Positions 45,009 to 54,826 of a DNA stretch of 64,000 bases are shown here, piece by piece. The notes beneath the pieces are model-generated. The model searched no databases. It saw nothing but the letters and a program-made list of their open reading frames with translations, and was not told where the DNA came from. Position numbers and translations under genes: made by a program. The stretch lies in assembly GCA_016712465.1 (NCBI GenBank), contig JADJQZ010000001.1:4154001-4218000 (forward strand). Reading direction: 5' to 3'. Every line of letters begins with the position of its first letter. Position 1 is the first letter of the stretch. The stretch comes from Candidatus Obscuribacter sp. Lineage in GTDB: Bacteria; Cyanobacteriota; Vampirovibrionia; Obscuribacterales; Obscuribacteraceae.

Positions 45009-46480
45009 GTGGCAAGTCTGCGCTCAATAAACGAACAACAAGAAAATCCCGAGCAGGGGAATGACGCTTCTGCGCAAGGTCAACTACAGACAAGAGATCT
45101 ATTATACGGCGATGCCGATCTTTCGAAGCAGGCCAATCTGGCGAAACCGGCAGAAACACCCGTAGCTAGCTGCCCCGATTCTAAGCCTATCTCGAACTTC
45201 TAAACGGTGCCATCAATACCTTCTATGAACCGGAAAGACTCAATGGCGAACAAGTAGCCACCCTCAAAACAAAGTACAACTGTTCAATTAAATCGGACGC
45301 AGATGCCGTCAAATATGCCGATGAAGCCCTCAAAGCTTTCGGAGACCCCTACACCGATGTCATACCAGCCAACGAAGCGAAAGAAATTGAGCGGGCCGAG
45401 CGAGGTGAAACCACCGGCATCGGCGTCGAAATTTCGGCAAAACCCAAGCAAGAGGTCAAAGGGGAAGGTCAGACCCAGAGCGGTCAATCTGAAGGTTCCA
45501 ATATCATCATAAAACGGGTCATCGACGGCACACCGGCCCAACTTGCTGGAATGAAAGCCGGTGAACAAATAGTCAAAGTCAATGACGAACTCATTGATAC
45601 TGAAACTGCTGAGGAAACGGCAAAACTGATTCGCGGAGATGTAGACACCAAAGTTCGCGTAACTGTCGGCAAGGACGGTGAGAACAGAGAAATCGAGCTG
45701 ACCCGTCAGGTCATTGACACACCGGCGGTCAAAAGCGAAATGCGCGACGGCTTCCTGCACCTTCAGGTGACGACCTTCTCGCAAATCGACGCATCGGAAG
45801 AGGTGCAACAGGCAATCGAGAAAAATCCGGAAGCAAAAGGCTACATCTTAGATTTGCGGAACAATCCAGGGGGCTACGTAAGGGAGGCCCTGCAAACCGG
45901 CTCGCTAATCATGTCCGAAGGGAACATGCTATCAACTAGAGAGCGCGCCGATGTGGATGGCAAAACAAGCTTCGATATTTCCACTTATCGACTGGATGCG
46001 GAAAGCATTAAGATGACTACCATTCAGGAAGGTAAGCCCGGAGTAGAAAAATACAACGAAACCGTATTCGATCGACACAAAGACATAGTCGACAAGCCCG
46101 TGGTAATTCTTGTAAACGAGCATTCGGCATCTGCCTCAGAGCTTCTTACCGGCGCCCTCAAAGACAACAATGAAGCTTACGTGATTGGCACCCAGACCTA
46201 CGGAAAAGGCATCGGGCAAAACCAAATTCGCAGCAACCTCCCGGAAGGCAGTTGGTTGAAAGTGACGACCTTTAAGTACTTCACCCCAAATGGTACCTGG
46301 GTTGGTGACGCCGCATCAAACAAGATCGGTTTGACACCGAATCTAGTGGTACCGCTGGCCGAGAACGCGGAGCTAAACTCCGCTGCCGACAACCAATTGC
46401 AGGCGGCCCTCGCCCACCTCAAGCAGGCCACAGCGCCAATACAAGGAACACCCGAAGTACTCGCCAAGAAGGAAAAGTAG
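45009..46480 (+). pseudogene. S41 C-terminal-processing protease (CtpA/Prc-like), frameshifted near the start
   Basis: A GTG at 45009 with AAAGGAG 10 bases upstream opens a frame ending at 45203. The next part (AYLELLNGAINTFYEPERL...) follows in another frame from 45185, so one base is missing near 45184. Beyond that the protein is normal: a PDZ domain (about 45435-45710, IIIKRVIDGTPAQLAGMKAGEQI) and the S41 protease with ILDLRNNPGG, a catalytic Ser in HSASASELL (codon at 46130) and Lys in TYGKG (codon at 46205), spaced 25 residues apart as in Prc. There is no signal peptide. It is either inactivated or carries a sequencing error. Confidence 0.75.
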
Positions 46481-46592
46481 CAAGGTAGTAAGGTAATAAG
46501 ATACTCACGCCACTACCCAAATTACCACTGGAAGCCCGGTCGTCCTGAGACTTTCTATTGCTATACTGCTTTCAGATTCAACCTTCCAACAG

Positions 46593-47921
46593 GTGCATAT
46601 GCGTAAACCATTTAGGGCGGCCCCGGCAATAGTCCTGATTATTTCCATGTTGTTTTCATCACTCCTGGCAAATGGAGTTTGCGCCGGTCCTATCTACGGA
46701 ATGAAAGGTAAGCCTTCGCCTGAATTCGACCGCACCACCAGACTCTTCACCCCCGATGGCTACCACAACCTGCCGGCAGGTCGTGCCGGGGGCACCATCG
46801 GGCTGGCCGTCATACCTAAGATTACAGCCAAGTCGGACGGTGCCGAGAGAGCTATTGCGGAAGTGGTCGGGCATATCCCGTCTATAAACATGGTTATCTC
46901 CTTGCCGCCCAACGATCCCCTCTATCTATTTAAATTCCTCAAACATCTGAAAGAGTCCGGACGAAAAGTAGACGTGCTTATGATTGCCGGTCATGCGCTG
47001 CAAAAGATAGAAAACGACGACGTTTTTGCTATCAAGCTAGGAGATGATCAAAGTCAATGGCTGACACCGGCTTCACTGAACGCCGCCAACCTTGCCGCTG
47101 AAATTGAAAAACTAGGTAAGTCGGGTGAAACTCCGGAAAAGAGAAAGCAACTTTGTCAAAAACTTCAGCTCATTCATGATGGAAGTGCAGCCATGGTGCC
47201 GGGAGCTCAGCTTATTTTGCATAGCTGCTACCTCGGGCATGAGGACCAGGCCCGTATGCTCGATACCTTTGCCTCGGCATTTCTTGGCGTGAACGGCGGC
47301 ACCGCCGTTGGTCCCAAGTACGCCGTCGCCTCTGCGGTGCTGGCCAAAGAGGAACCCTCAGGTTTCTGGGCTACCGTGGGCGAAACCATGGTAACGCGCT
47401 CCAAACAAATTTGCCGCTCCATAAAGGATAGGACCTACATCAAACCAGGCGATGCCTTTATAAACACCCAGTTTTTCACAGAAACTTCAATTGCCAAAGG
47501 CAGGCTCAAACTACCCTGCGTCTGCCAGGAAGATGCGGCATCCTGGCAGAAAATGCCGGGCTTGTGGCTGACCAACACCGGCACCACGGTTAGAATCACT
47601 TGTTCATCGAATTCGGAACTAACCGGGACAATAATGAGCGTTCCAGCCGACTCGCCCTTCCAAGTAAAGCCGGGGGACAAAACGTTTCAAGCGGCTCGCC
47701 CCACTGCCAATAACGCAGTACATAGCGACAACGGCTTTTGCTATGCGAAGAAGGGAGACAAATTGACGCCAAGGGCCAACTGCCCAGTAGATCTGACCAT
47801 ATCTGCCGATGGTAAAACAATAACCGGCACGCGCACTTTACTTCAATACTATGACGGCTCCACAACCTGGGATGCCGGTTCGATTGTCTCTCAACTCTCA
47901 TGGAAGCGAATCGGCGACTAG
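46593..47921 (+). CDS. Secreted protein with a candidate clan-CD (caspase-like) cysteine peptidase domain
   Basis: 442 residues. The signal peptide (IVLIISMLFSSLLANGVCA) spans about residues 12-31. The central region shows the layout of clan-CD peptidases: a hydrophobic strand ending in GH (VDVLMIAGHA, H134), a long linker, then a hydrophobic strand ending in C (AQLILHSCYLG, C212). The family resemblance (C13/C25/DUF4347-like) is inferred from this pattern only. The C-terminal ~130 residues form a separate beta-rich region. Not in an operon with the protease upstream, though close (112 bases). Confidence 0.6.
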   Translation: MHMRKPFRAAPAIVLIISMLFSSLLANGVCAGPIYGMKGKPSPEFDRTTRLFTPDGYHNLPAGRAGGTIGLAVIPKITAKSDGAERAIAEVVGHIPSINMVISLPPNDPLYLFKFLKHLKESGRKVDVLMIAGHALQKIENDDVFAIKLGDDQSQWLTPASLNAANLAAEIEKLGKSGETPEKRKQLCQKLQLIHDGSAAMVPGAQLILHSCYLGHEDQARMLDTFASAFLGVNGGTAVGPKYAVASAVLAKEEPSGFWATVGETMVTRSKQICRSIKDRTYIKPGDAFINTQFFTETSIAKGRLKLPCVCQEDAASWQKMPGLWLTNTGTTVRITCSSNSELTGTIMSVPADSPFQVKPGDKTFQAARPTANNAVHSDNGFCYAKKGDKLTPRANCPVDLTISADGKTITGTRTLLQYYDGSTTWDAGSIVSQLSWKRIGD

Positions 47922-47952
47922 ACAAACGAAGAGTGTGAAAGGGCCGCGACGT

Positions 47953-48861
47953 TCAACGGGCTAGTGCAGTACCATGCTTAAAACGAGCCAGATCGCGGGT
48001 GGGTGGGTCACCAAATAGGCGCTTATATTCGCGGCTGAATTGGGAGGCATCATCATAGCCTACACGCTGGGCTGCACCACCGGCATCCAGCCCTTCCACC
48101 AGCAGTAAGCGCCTGGCTTCCTGCAAGCGCAGCATCTTTTGAAACTGCAAGGGACTCATAGAGGTCGCAGTCTTAAAATGCTGATGAAAACTGGAAGCAC
48201 TCATACCAAGATCGCGAGCCAGGTCTTCGATGCTGAGCGCTTCATTAAAACGGTTGCGCAAAATCTGCACAGCCCGTGTGATTCTAGTAGTGTTGCCGCC
48301 GTAAACCGCCATCTGCCGCAAACGAGGACCATGCTCGCTGACAAGCAGCCGATAGACAATCTCGCGAAGCACCAGGGGCGATAGCACATTGAAATCGGCG
48401 GGTACTTCCAACAAACGGAAAAGTCGCACGAAGGCATCGAGTAGGTCGCCCTGCAAGCGGCTGACGGCAATCGACTTGACACCGGCATCGGAACGCCCGG
48501 GCGCAACAGCGCTCTCCACACTGACGGAAGCAATCAGGGACGGATCAAGGTCAAGCTTAAGTCCCAGGTATGGCTTCTCCGGACTGGCTTCGACTACCTG
48601 ACTGCTTACTGGTACATCAAGAGAACAAAGCAGAAAATTAGCCGGATCATAGCGATACTGTTCCTCGCCCATTCGCACTACTTTCGCTCCCTGAGCGATT
48701 ATACAAATAGAAGGGGAGTAGAGCCCGTGAAAGGGCTGGGTGGGTCCTTCATGCTTGTAGAAGTGCAAAAACTCCGCCATCTTGTTGGGGCCCTCGCTGA
48801 GCGCACGAGCTCTCAAGATTTCAACCAGTTCCTCTCGATTGGCGTTGTCACGGTCGGTCAA
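47953..48861 (-). CDS. AraC-family transcriptional regulator
   Basis: 302 residues. The N-terminal ~170 residues form an AraC_N-type ligand domain (HGLYSPSICIIAQGAKVVRMGEEQYRYDPANFLLCSLDVPV), as in the E. coli YqhC group. The C-terminus has the two helix-turn-helix motifs of AraC proteins (LSIEDLARDLGMSASSFHQHFKTATSMSPLQFQKMLRLQEARRLL and DASQFSREYKRLFGDPP). It is divergent from the aldo/keto reductase and alcohol dehydrogenase genes at 49050-51184, the usual arrangement of such regulators with their aldehyde-detoxification targets. The 188-bp region between 48862 and 49049 should hold the shared operator. Confidence 0.92.
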   Translation of the reverse strand: MTDRDNANREELVEILRARALSEGPNKMAEFLHFYKHEGPTQPFHGLYSPSICIIAQGAKVVRMGEEQYRYDPANFLLCSLDVPVSSQVVEASPEKPYLGLKLDLDPSLIASVSVESAVAPGRSDAGVKSIAVSRLQGDLLDAFVRLFRLLEVPADFNVLSPLVLREIVYRLLVSEHGPRLRQMAVYGGNTTRITRAVQILRNRFNEALSIEDLARDLGMSASSFHQHFKTATSMSPLQFQKMLRLQEARRLLLVEGLDAGGAAQRVGYDDASQFSREYKRLFGDPPTRDLARFKHGTALAR

Positions 48862-49049
48862 GATTTCACCCCGCTTGGAGAATTATCCAAGGATTCTGCA
48901 TTTTTGTTATAGCATAGCGCCCAAAACAAGCATATCATTAAACCATTGAAATACGACATCGGAGTTTTGTCAAAGCCAGCAACGGTCCACCGAGCCCGTC
49001 GCTCATTCGTTGCCGACAAGTACAAGGTGACAAAGGCAGGAGAGAGTAA

Positions 49050-50046
49050 ATGCAAAAACGAACACTGGGCAAAAGCGGGCTGGAAGTATCAGCCATCGGG
49101 CTGGGTTGCATGGGCATGAGCTTCAGCTACGGACCGGCCAAAGACCGGCAAGAAATGATCTCACTCATGCACGAAGCCGTGGAGCAAGGTGTTACCTTCT
49201 TTGACACGGCCGAGGTTTATGGACCATACATTAATGAAGAGCTGGTGGGCGAAGCACTTGCCCCATTTCACGACAAAGTAGTGATAGCCACTAAATTCGG
49301 CTTCAAGCTGGATCCCACCGGCAAAGCGAAATGGCTTGGTCTGGATAGCAGCCCCGGCCGCATCAGGGAAGTAGCCGAAGCCTCACTTAAGAGGCTCAGG
49401 GTGGAGGCAATCGACCTATTCTATCAACACCGAGTCGATCCGAACGTGCCCATTGAAGAGGTAGCCGGAGCTGTGAAAGACTTGATCAAAGAAGGAAAGG
49501 TCAAACATTTCGGACTCTCCGAGGCGGGCGCCGAAACCATTCGCCGAGCTCACAGTGTACAGCCGGTTACGGCCCTGCAAAGCGAATATTCACTCTGGTG
49601 GCGTCGTCCCGAAGAAGAGATATTACCCCTCTTGGAAGAGCTGGGTATTGGCTTTGTGCCTTACAGTCCACTGGGTAAGGGCTACCTGACCGGGCAAATC
49701 GCCCAGGACACCAGATTCGACGCAAGCGACTTTCGCAGTAATCTGCCGCGCTTCACGCCCGAAGCTCTAAAAGGCCAATCAGGGGCTCGTAGACATACTG
49801 GCGCAGCTTGCCGAAAAGAAGAAAGCCACCACGGTATAGATAGCACTGGCCTGGTTGCTGGCCCAGAAGCCCTGGATGGTGCCGATACCCGGCACCACCA
49901 AACCGCACCGCCTGAAAGAAAACAATGGTGCCGCGGCCCTGGAGCTGTCGCAAAACGATCTGAAAGAAATAGAACAGGCCGCCGCAAGTGTCTCTGTGCA
50001 CGGTGCACGTTATCCCGAAGAACTGGAAGCCTTGACATACCGTTAA
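49050..50046 (+). pseudogene. Aldo/keto reductase, inactivated by a frameshift and an amber codon
   Basis: The first ~240 residues are a normal aldo/keto reductase: GLGCMGMSFSYG, FFDTAEVYG with the catalytic Asp and Tyr, and Lys in KVVIATKFGF. An extra G at 49773/49774 shifts the frame. The correct continuation (ANQGLVDILAQLAEKKKATTV) runs to a TAG at 49837-49839 exactly where the family has a conserved Gln, then IALAWLLAQKPWMVPIPGTTK and on to the stop at 50046. Two independent lesions make decay likely. The promoter side and start (GAGAGAG upstream of ATG) are intact. Confidence 0.88.
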
Positions 50047-50116
50047 GACCACAAAACAGGACCACTGAGCTAAAATCGCCATGCCGGAATCGCCAAGCAA
50101 ATAAGGACAAGTAAAG

Positions 50117-51184
50117 ATGATCAAAACCGCACTTAAAACCAGAGCCTATGCCGCCCAAAAGCCGGGCGACACACTCAAGCCCTTTGAAATAGAGCGCCGC
50201 GAACCGACCGCCACCGACGTCTTAATCAGAATCAAATTCTGCGGCGTCTGCCATTCCGACGTACACCAGGTCAAAGATGAATGGGGCGGGGCTCGCTTTC
50301 CCATGGTGCCTGGTCATGAAATCACCGGTGTAGTGGAAAAGGTTGGAGACCAGGTGAGCCGCTTCAAACCTGGTGATCGAGTCGGTGTAGGCTGCCTGGT
50401 GGATTCCTGCAAAGAATGCCACTCTTGCAAGGCGGGGCTGGAACAGTACTGTGAGGACCGCCCGGTTCTTACCTACAACGATGTCGAACTGGACGGCAAA
50501 ACACCAACTCTCGGGGGCTATTCGAACTTCATCACGGTGAGGGAACGCTTTGTGGTAAACATCCCGGACAGCCTCCCCCTGGACAAAGCGGCTCCTCTAC
50601 TCTGCGCAGGCATCACCACCTATTCACCCCTGGTGCACTGGCAAGCCGGTCCCGGCAAGTCGGTGGCTGTAGTTGGAATGGGCGGTCTGGGCCATATGGC
50701 GGTCAAGCTGGCCCATGCCATGGGAGCGAAAGTAACGGTCATAAGCCGGAGCCTGAACAAGAAGAAAGATGCTGAAGCAATGGGAGCCGACGGCTATGTG
50801 GCAACGGCAGATCCCCAGGCAGTGGAAAAGGCCCAGAATCAGTTCGACCTGATTATCAACACCGTCTCCTCAGCCGCCGACATGAATACTTACCTGGGTA
50901 TGCTGAAACGTGACGGCGTAATGGTCCTGGTGGGAGCCCCCAACGAAAGTCTGCCGGTCAGCCCCTTTGCTCTCATTCCCAAACGTAAAACGCTGGCAGG
51001 CTCCACCATTGGTGGCATGCCTGAAACCCAGGAGATGCTCGACTTTTGCGGTCAACACCAGCTTGGAGCAGACATTGAAGTGATAACAATTGACAAGATA
51101 AACGAAGCTTATGAGCGACTTTTGAAAAGTGATGTTCGCTATCGCTTTGTAATTGATATGGCTTCACTGCAAGAAGAGGCCTAA
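50117..51184 (+). CDS. Zinc-dependent NADP alcohol dehydrogenase (YahK-like)
   Basis: 355 residues, medium-chain dehydrogenase that reduces aldehydes. The catalytic zinc site is CGVCHSDVH (about 38-46) with GHEITG, and the structural zinc site is CKECHSCKAGLEQYC. The Rossmann motif VVGMGGLGHMAVKLAHAMGA appears near residue 185. The set matches the YahK/cinnamyl-alcohol group. It lies downstream of the decayed aldo/keto reductase and the AraC regulator, so it probably belongs to an aldehyde-stress operon in which the dehydrogenase is still intact. Confidence 0.93.
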   Translation: MIKTALKTRAYAAQKPGDTLKPFEIERREPTATDVLIRIKFCGVCHSDVHQVKDEWGGARFPMVPGHEITGVVEKVGDQVSRFKPGDRVGVGCLVDSCKECHSCKAGLEQYCEDRPVLTYNDVELDGKTPTLGGYSNFITVRERFVVNIPDSLPLDKAAPLLCAGITTYSPLVHWQAGPGKSVAVVGMGGLGHMAVKLAHAMGAKVTVISRSLNKKKDAEAMGADGYVATADPQAVEKAQNQFDLIINTVSSAADMNTYLGMLKRDGVMVLVGAPNESLPVSPFALIPKRKTLAGSTIGGMPETQEMLDFCGQHQLGADIEVITIDKINEAYERLLKSDVRYRFVIDMASLQEEA

Positions 51185-51199
51185 ACCGCACAGGATAAC

Positions 51200-51250
51200 G
51201 CTAAGCAATCGTTACGTTCCCCAGTCGGGGGATAGTAACGATTGCTTAGC
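51200..51250. repeat. Perfect 16-bp inverted repeat with an inner GC hairpin
   Basis: The arms 51200-51215 and 51235-51250 are perfect complements (GCTAAGCAATCGTTAC). The 19-base centre can form an inner TCCCC/GGGGA helix. There is no T-run on either side, so it is not a simple terminator. It could be a repeat-type (REP-like) element, a cruciform site or an mRNA-stability hairpin after the dehydrogenase gene. Confidence 0.6.
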
Positions 51251-51355
51251 TCGTGTAATGCTGGATACTATCAGGTACTTAAAGTCGCAGACCGCACACG
51301 ATCTCTTTTCACAATTGAAGACACTGTTTGCTTCTACGAATTCAGGAGGGGCGGG

Positions 51356-51745
51356 ATGGGTAGCGCATTCAAACTCACAGGATCATACATTCTGGCAGGA
51401 AACCTAATTGAGCCGGGAGAAAAGCTAAATGCACTGGCTAATCATATTAACCCTGCCGTTCGTCGCAGATTGGCGGAAAATCCTGGCACGCCGGCCGAGA
51501 CCCTGGCGCAACTGGCGCGGGACGAAAATAATGAAGTACGGGCGGCGCTCTCCTGGAACGCCTCAGTGCAAATGGAAATTCTCGCCCGCCTGTGCAGAGA
51601 CGAAGACGTCAATGTGCGGCTTGCTCTCACGGACAACGTCGATCTACCGCCTGAGCTGCTTGAAATTCTGGCAGCCGATGAAAATCCATATGTTCAGTAT
51701 CATGCCAGAAGAACGCTGGAACTTAGAGGTACGGAACCACGATAG
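51356..51745 (+). CDS. Leucine-rich-repeat-variant (LRV) / HEAT-like protein
   Basis: The ATG at 51356 with AGGAGG 8 bases upstream gives 129 residues. From residue ~20 it is a series of short helical repeats (LANHINPAVRRRLAENPGTPAETLAQLARDENNEVRAALSWN and so on), each with P-x-V/E-V-R-x-A/R-L spacing typical of LRV repeats. No cofactor-binding cysteines are seen, so it is not the iron-sulfur LRV type. Probably a small binding protein. The frame is open upstream to 51242 but lacks a good start. Confidence 0.7.
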   Translation: MGSAFKLTGSYILAGNLIEPGEKLNALANHINPAVRRRLAENPGTPAETLAQLARDENNEVRAALSWNASVQMEILARLCRDEDVNVRLALTDNVDLPPELLEILAADENPYVQYHARRTLELRGTEPR

Positions 51746-51769
51746 CAACGGCCGCAATCCAAACAGAGG

Positions 51770-51795
51770 GGAGCCTCAATATAAATCGAGGCTCC
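51770..51795. terminator. Bidirectional hairpin between convergent genes
   Basis: An 8-bp perfect stem (51770-51777 with 51788-51795) and a 10-base A/T loop lie between the LRV gene and the VIT-domain gene, which converge. T-runs are short on both sides, so termination may be partial. Confidence 0.55.
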
Positions 51796-51826
51796 ACCCT
51801 GATTTCTCAAGTAGTCGACTCTTGCC

Positions 51827-54796
51827 TCACAAGCCCCCTCCAAGACCTCCGAAGTTATTGATCAGGAAGGTGCCGACCACATGAACCGCCAGCGGTGCAA
51901 CCAAAGCAATGCCGATGGCCTTGGTTACGGCACCGAAGGTCATCGGTCGCCGGCCTCGCAAAAAGCCTATAGCCACTGCTGTGGATATGAGCAGAGCGAT
52001 AAGGGTCAGCGCTCGGGAAATATCCCTGGCCGTATCGTAACCATAATCGGCCAGCATTCCTACTTCATTTGATTGCCCGTAGCGGGGATCTACCGGTGCT
52101 CCCACCAGCCCGCCGAAAGTTTGCACCGGTGCGATAGTGGCGGAGATGGCCGGTGGCGGAGAGTGATCGGGCGCATCAACATAGGCACCTGGATTCAACC
52201 CCTTTGCGGCATAGGCTCTGGCATTTTCAAGCACCACGGCACCACTGGCGGGCGTCACCAGGCGATATTGCACAGCCAGAGACTGAGCCGCATTATACGG
52301 TCCCGACTCAAGACGGCGAGTTACTTCGTCACTAGCCCACAGGCATGTAAGCCTGGCTGCCGCACCGGCGTCGGCAATCACTGGTATTGCCGGTTTGCCT
52401 TCCGTTCTGGTTCTTTCGATAACCGTCGCTGTCTTACCGTTCTTCATACCGGCAAGCAAATCCTTGAGTTGCGAAGAAGAAAGCCCGCTCTTGACTGTTT
52501 CGCAACTAACCAGATGGGAGACATCATCGCTCTGAATGGTAGGCAAAACATTGTTGGCTCCTGCAACCACTTCCAGATCGTACAACTTTACCCGGTTGAT
52601 CATCTCTAAGACCGATTCGGACATCTTACGGCTTTGAGGCTGTGGACCATGAATCCAGAGAACCGCGCTGCCGGCTCTTTCGGAAGCGGTTTCCAGAACC
52701 TCACGCAGGCAGGCTATGTTGTCCTTTCCACCAGCGAACAACTCCTCAGTTAACATTTCCTCAGCCTGCTTAAGTGAAACAGGCTGCACCGGCGCGCCGC
52801 TTGTCTCATTCATGTCGGTCGTGGACGGCACCGGAGCCGGGGCAAAGGCATCGTTCGAAGTATTTACCACCGCGGCGGTGAAATCATCCTTTACCAGGTA
52901 AACCATCGGTTTGAGAGCGGCAGGCAGCCCAGCCAGAGCCTGCCTGATCTGGGAAGCCTGCGTCTTCAGAGAGGCTGATGTATCCAGCACCACAAAAAGA
53001 CGGCTGGGCGTGCTGATCTTCACTTCCCTGAGGGTTTCCACTATGTAGCCAGGCCTGCGACTGTACCAGTCTTGCACGGCAATACTCTTGAAAGCACTGT
53101 TTCTAACAACGGACAACCGAGGCATTCTCTTACCCAATTCACTGGTTCTAAGAATGCCGCTCAAAGCATACCCGTGCTCGCCGACAGAAGGAGACAAACC
53201 GGCAGCGGAAGCCTGTCCGACCACCTTCCGGTCAGAAAGAAAACTAACCCGGTGACGCTTCAACTGAACGAAATTACCGTCTGCCATGCGCGGCAAATCC
53301 ATCGTGCAGGTCTTGCCGTCGGAAGTGGCAAGCGGCACCTTAAAGCCTATGCGGATGCGCATTTCACCGCCATTGGCAGGCACCGGGAAGCATTGCACGA
53401 GAATGCGACCGGGACTATTCATGGTGACAAGCAAAGGATCTCGCCGCTGCTCCACAGTCGATTGATAAGCCTCTTGTGCTTGAGACTTGCCGGCAAAGGC
53501 CCCTTCTTGCGGCTGTCCGTTCACCCAGAGCGTTACCCTTGAGACGGTAGCACCTTCCGGAACAGTTATTTCACCACGGGCCTCCTGGGAGGCCGCCGAG
53601 GAGTTATGAAAAGTCATGGTCCAGTCGACAGAGGCCGTTAAGGTCTCAGAATCAATCAGACCGGACATCTGAGACTTAGATAGGGACAAGCCAGGAACCT
53701 TCATGCCGATGAGCGGATTCCACAGCTCAGGATGACTCTGCCAGGGCAGGCCTCCGGGCTCGGAAACATAGGGCTTTCCGGTAATCCGAAAGAATAGGTC
53801 TTTGTCTATGTCGCTACCGTCCTCAAGACCGCGATTGGGCACCAGCATTTCGGCCAGAGCAAAACCACTGACAGTGCTCTTGGAAGGACGCAAATCCTCA
53901 TCGGAAGCAGATGTACGTAAAGCACCGACGGCTTGCGCCAAATCATCGCCGGAGCTATGCCTGGCCGCCGTAATGAGGGACTGAATATAGCTGACGCGAC
54001 CGACGGGAGCCAGAACAAACAACATGGACAGCACTATACCCATTATCGAAAATGTGCCTGTAATGCGGCGCATACTGGCATTTGTCTTCTGCCAGAGGTC
54101 CAGACTCAAACAAAAGGCGGCAAACAGCAAAAAGGGGGAAGTGGACAGCAAGAGCATCCAGCCAAATTTACAAGAAGGACCGCCGCTCTTGAAAAACACT
54201 GCGTGAATCCAGATTCCCAACCAGGAAGCAGAAAGCCCCAGAGTCAAACCATTCATCAAACCAATCAGCCGAGGTCTAGCCAGATAGCCTTTTCGCACCG
54301 CCGACCAGACCAGAAAATTGAAGAAAGGCACCACTAGAACCAGCGCTACTTTTCCAAACTCAGAAAAATTCACCTGTCCGTTCACCATAGAGAAAACGCT
54401 GTAACCAAGAAGCGCCAGTCCTGGCAGTATCGCCCCCAGTGTCAAGACGAAAATGCCTTCCAGCGGTGCGGCAAAGGCATCAAACTCCCTTCTGGCACGA
54501 AAGAGAACCCTTTCGGCCAGCACATGAAACATAATGGCGACCCCGGTCAAAACCGACAGAGCGAGCCAGAAAATAGTGGGTGTCTTGCCCAGGCAGCAAT
54601 AGGTAGCGACGAAGACCACCAGAATAGACAGATAGAGCGAAGGCTCACGATAAATTGGTCTGGTGCCACTGTCAAAACCGTCTATCTTAATCTCCGGTTC
54701 GACTATCTCAGGCTCTTCGGCACCCGGGTTGGAAAACGGCTCCGGCGCCGCCTCGGAACCTGGTTGATCTAGGGTCGATTGTTCTACTGTATTCAT
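51827..54796 (-). CDS. Membrane protein with VIT and von Willebrand A-like domains
   Basis: The ATG at 54796 with GGAGG 12 bases upstream is preferred over a TTG at 54826; it gives 989 residues. The N-terminal ~270 carry six to eight TM helices (LYLSILVVFVATYCCLG onward). A VIT domain (about 395-500: LTASVDWTMTFHNSS...GEITVPEGATVSRVTLWVNGQ) follows. A vWA-like domain starts near 600 with LFVVLDTSASLKTQ, where a partial DxSxS metal site is visible. Two C-terminal TM helices end the protein. VIT-vWA proteins are often surface or secreted adhesion/processing proteins. Partner unknown. Confidence 0.82.
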   Translation of the reverse strand: MNTVEQSTLDQPGSEAAPEPFSNPGAEEPEIVEPEIKIDGFDSGTRPIYREPSLYLSILVVFVATYCCLGKTPTIFWLALSVLTGVAIMFHVLAERVLFRARREFDAFAAPLEGIFVLTLGAILPGLALLGYSVFSMVNGQVNFSEFGKVALVLVVPFFNFLVWSAVRKGYLARPRLIGLMNGLTLGLSASWLGIWIHAVFFKSGGPSCKFGWMLLLSTSPFLLFAAFCLSLDLWQKTNASMRRITGTFSIMGIVLSMLFVLAPVGRVSYIQSLITAARHSSGDDLAQAVGALRTSASDEDLRPSKSTVSGFALAEMLVPNRGLEDGSDIDKDLFFRITGKPYVSEPGGLPWQSHPELWNPLIGMKVPGLSLSKSQMSGLIDSETLTASVDWTMTFHNSSAASQEARGEITVPEGATVSRVTLWVNGQPQEGAFAGKSQAQEAYQSTVEQRRDPLLVTMNSPGRILVQCFPVPANGGEMRIRIGFKVPLATSDGKTCTMDLPRMADGNFVQLKRHRVSFLSDRKVVGQASAAGLSPSVGEHGYALSGILRTSELGKRMPRLSVVRNSAFKSIAVQDWYSRRPGYIVETLREVKISTPSRLFVVLDTSASLKTQASQIRQALAGLPAALKPMVYLVKDDFTAAVVNTSNDAFAPAPVPSTTDMNETSGAPVQPVSLKQAEEMLTEELFAGGKDNIACLREVLETASERAGSAVLWIHGPQPQSRKMSESVLEMINRVKLYDLEVVAGANNVLPTIQSDDVSHLVSCETVKSGLSSSQLKDLLAGMKNGKTATVIERTRTEGKPAIPVIADAGAAARLTCLWASDEVTRRLESGPYNAAQSLAVQYRLVTPASGAVVLENARAYAAKGLNPGAYVDAPDHSPPPAISATIAPVQTFGGLVGAPVDPRYGQSNEVGMLADYGYDTARDISRALTLIALLISTAVAIGFLRGRRPMTFGAVTKAIGIALVAPLAVHVVGTFLINNFGGLGGGL

Positions 54797-54826
54797 ATTG
54801 TGAACCTCCGCTCCGTAGAGCGTCAA

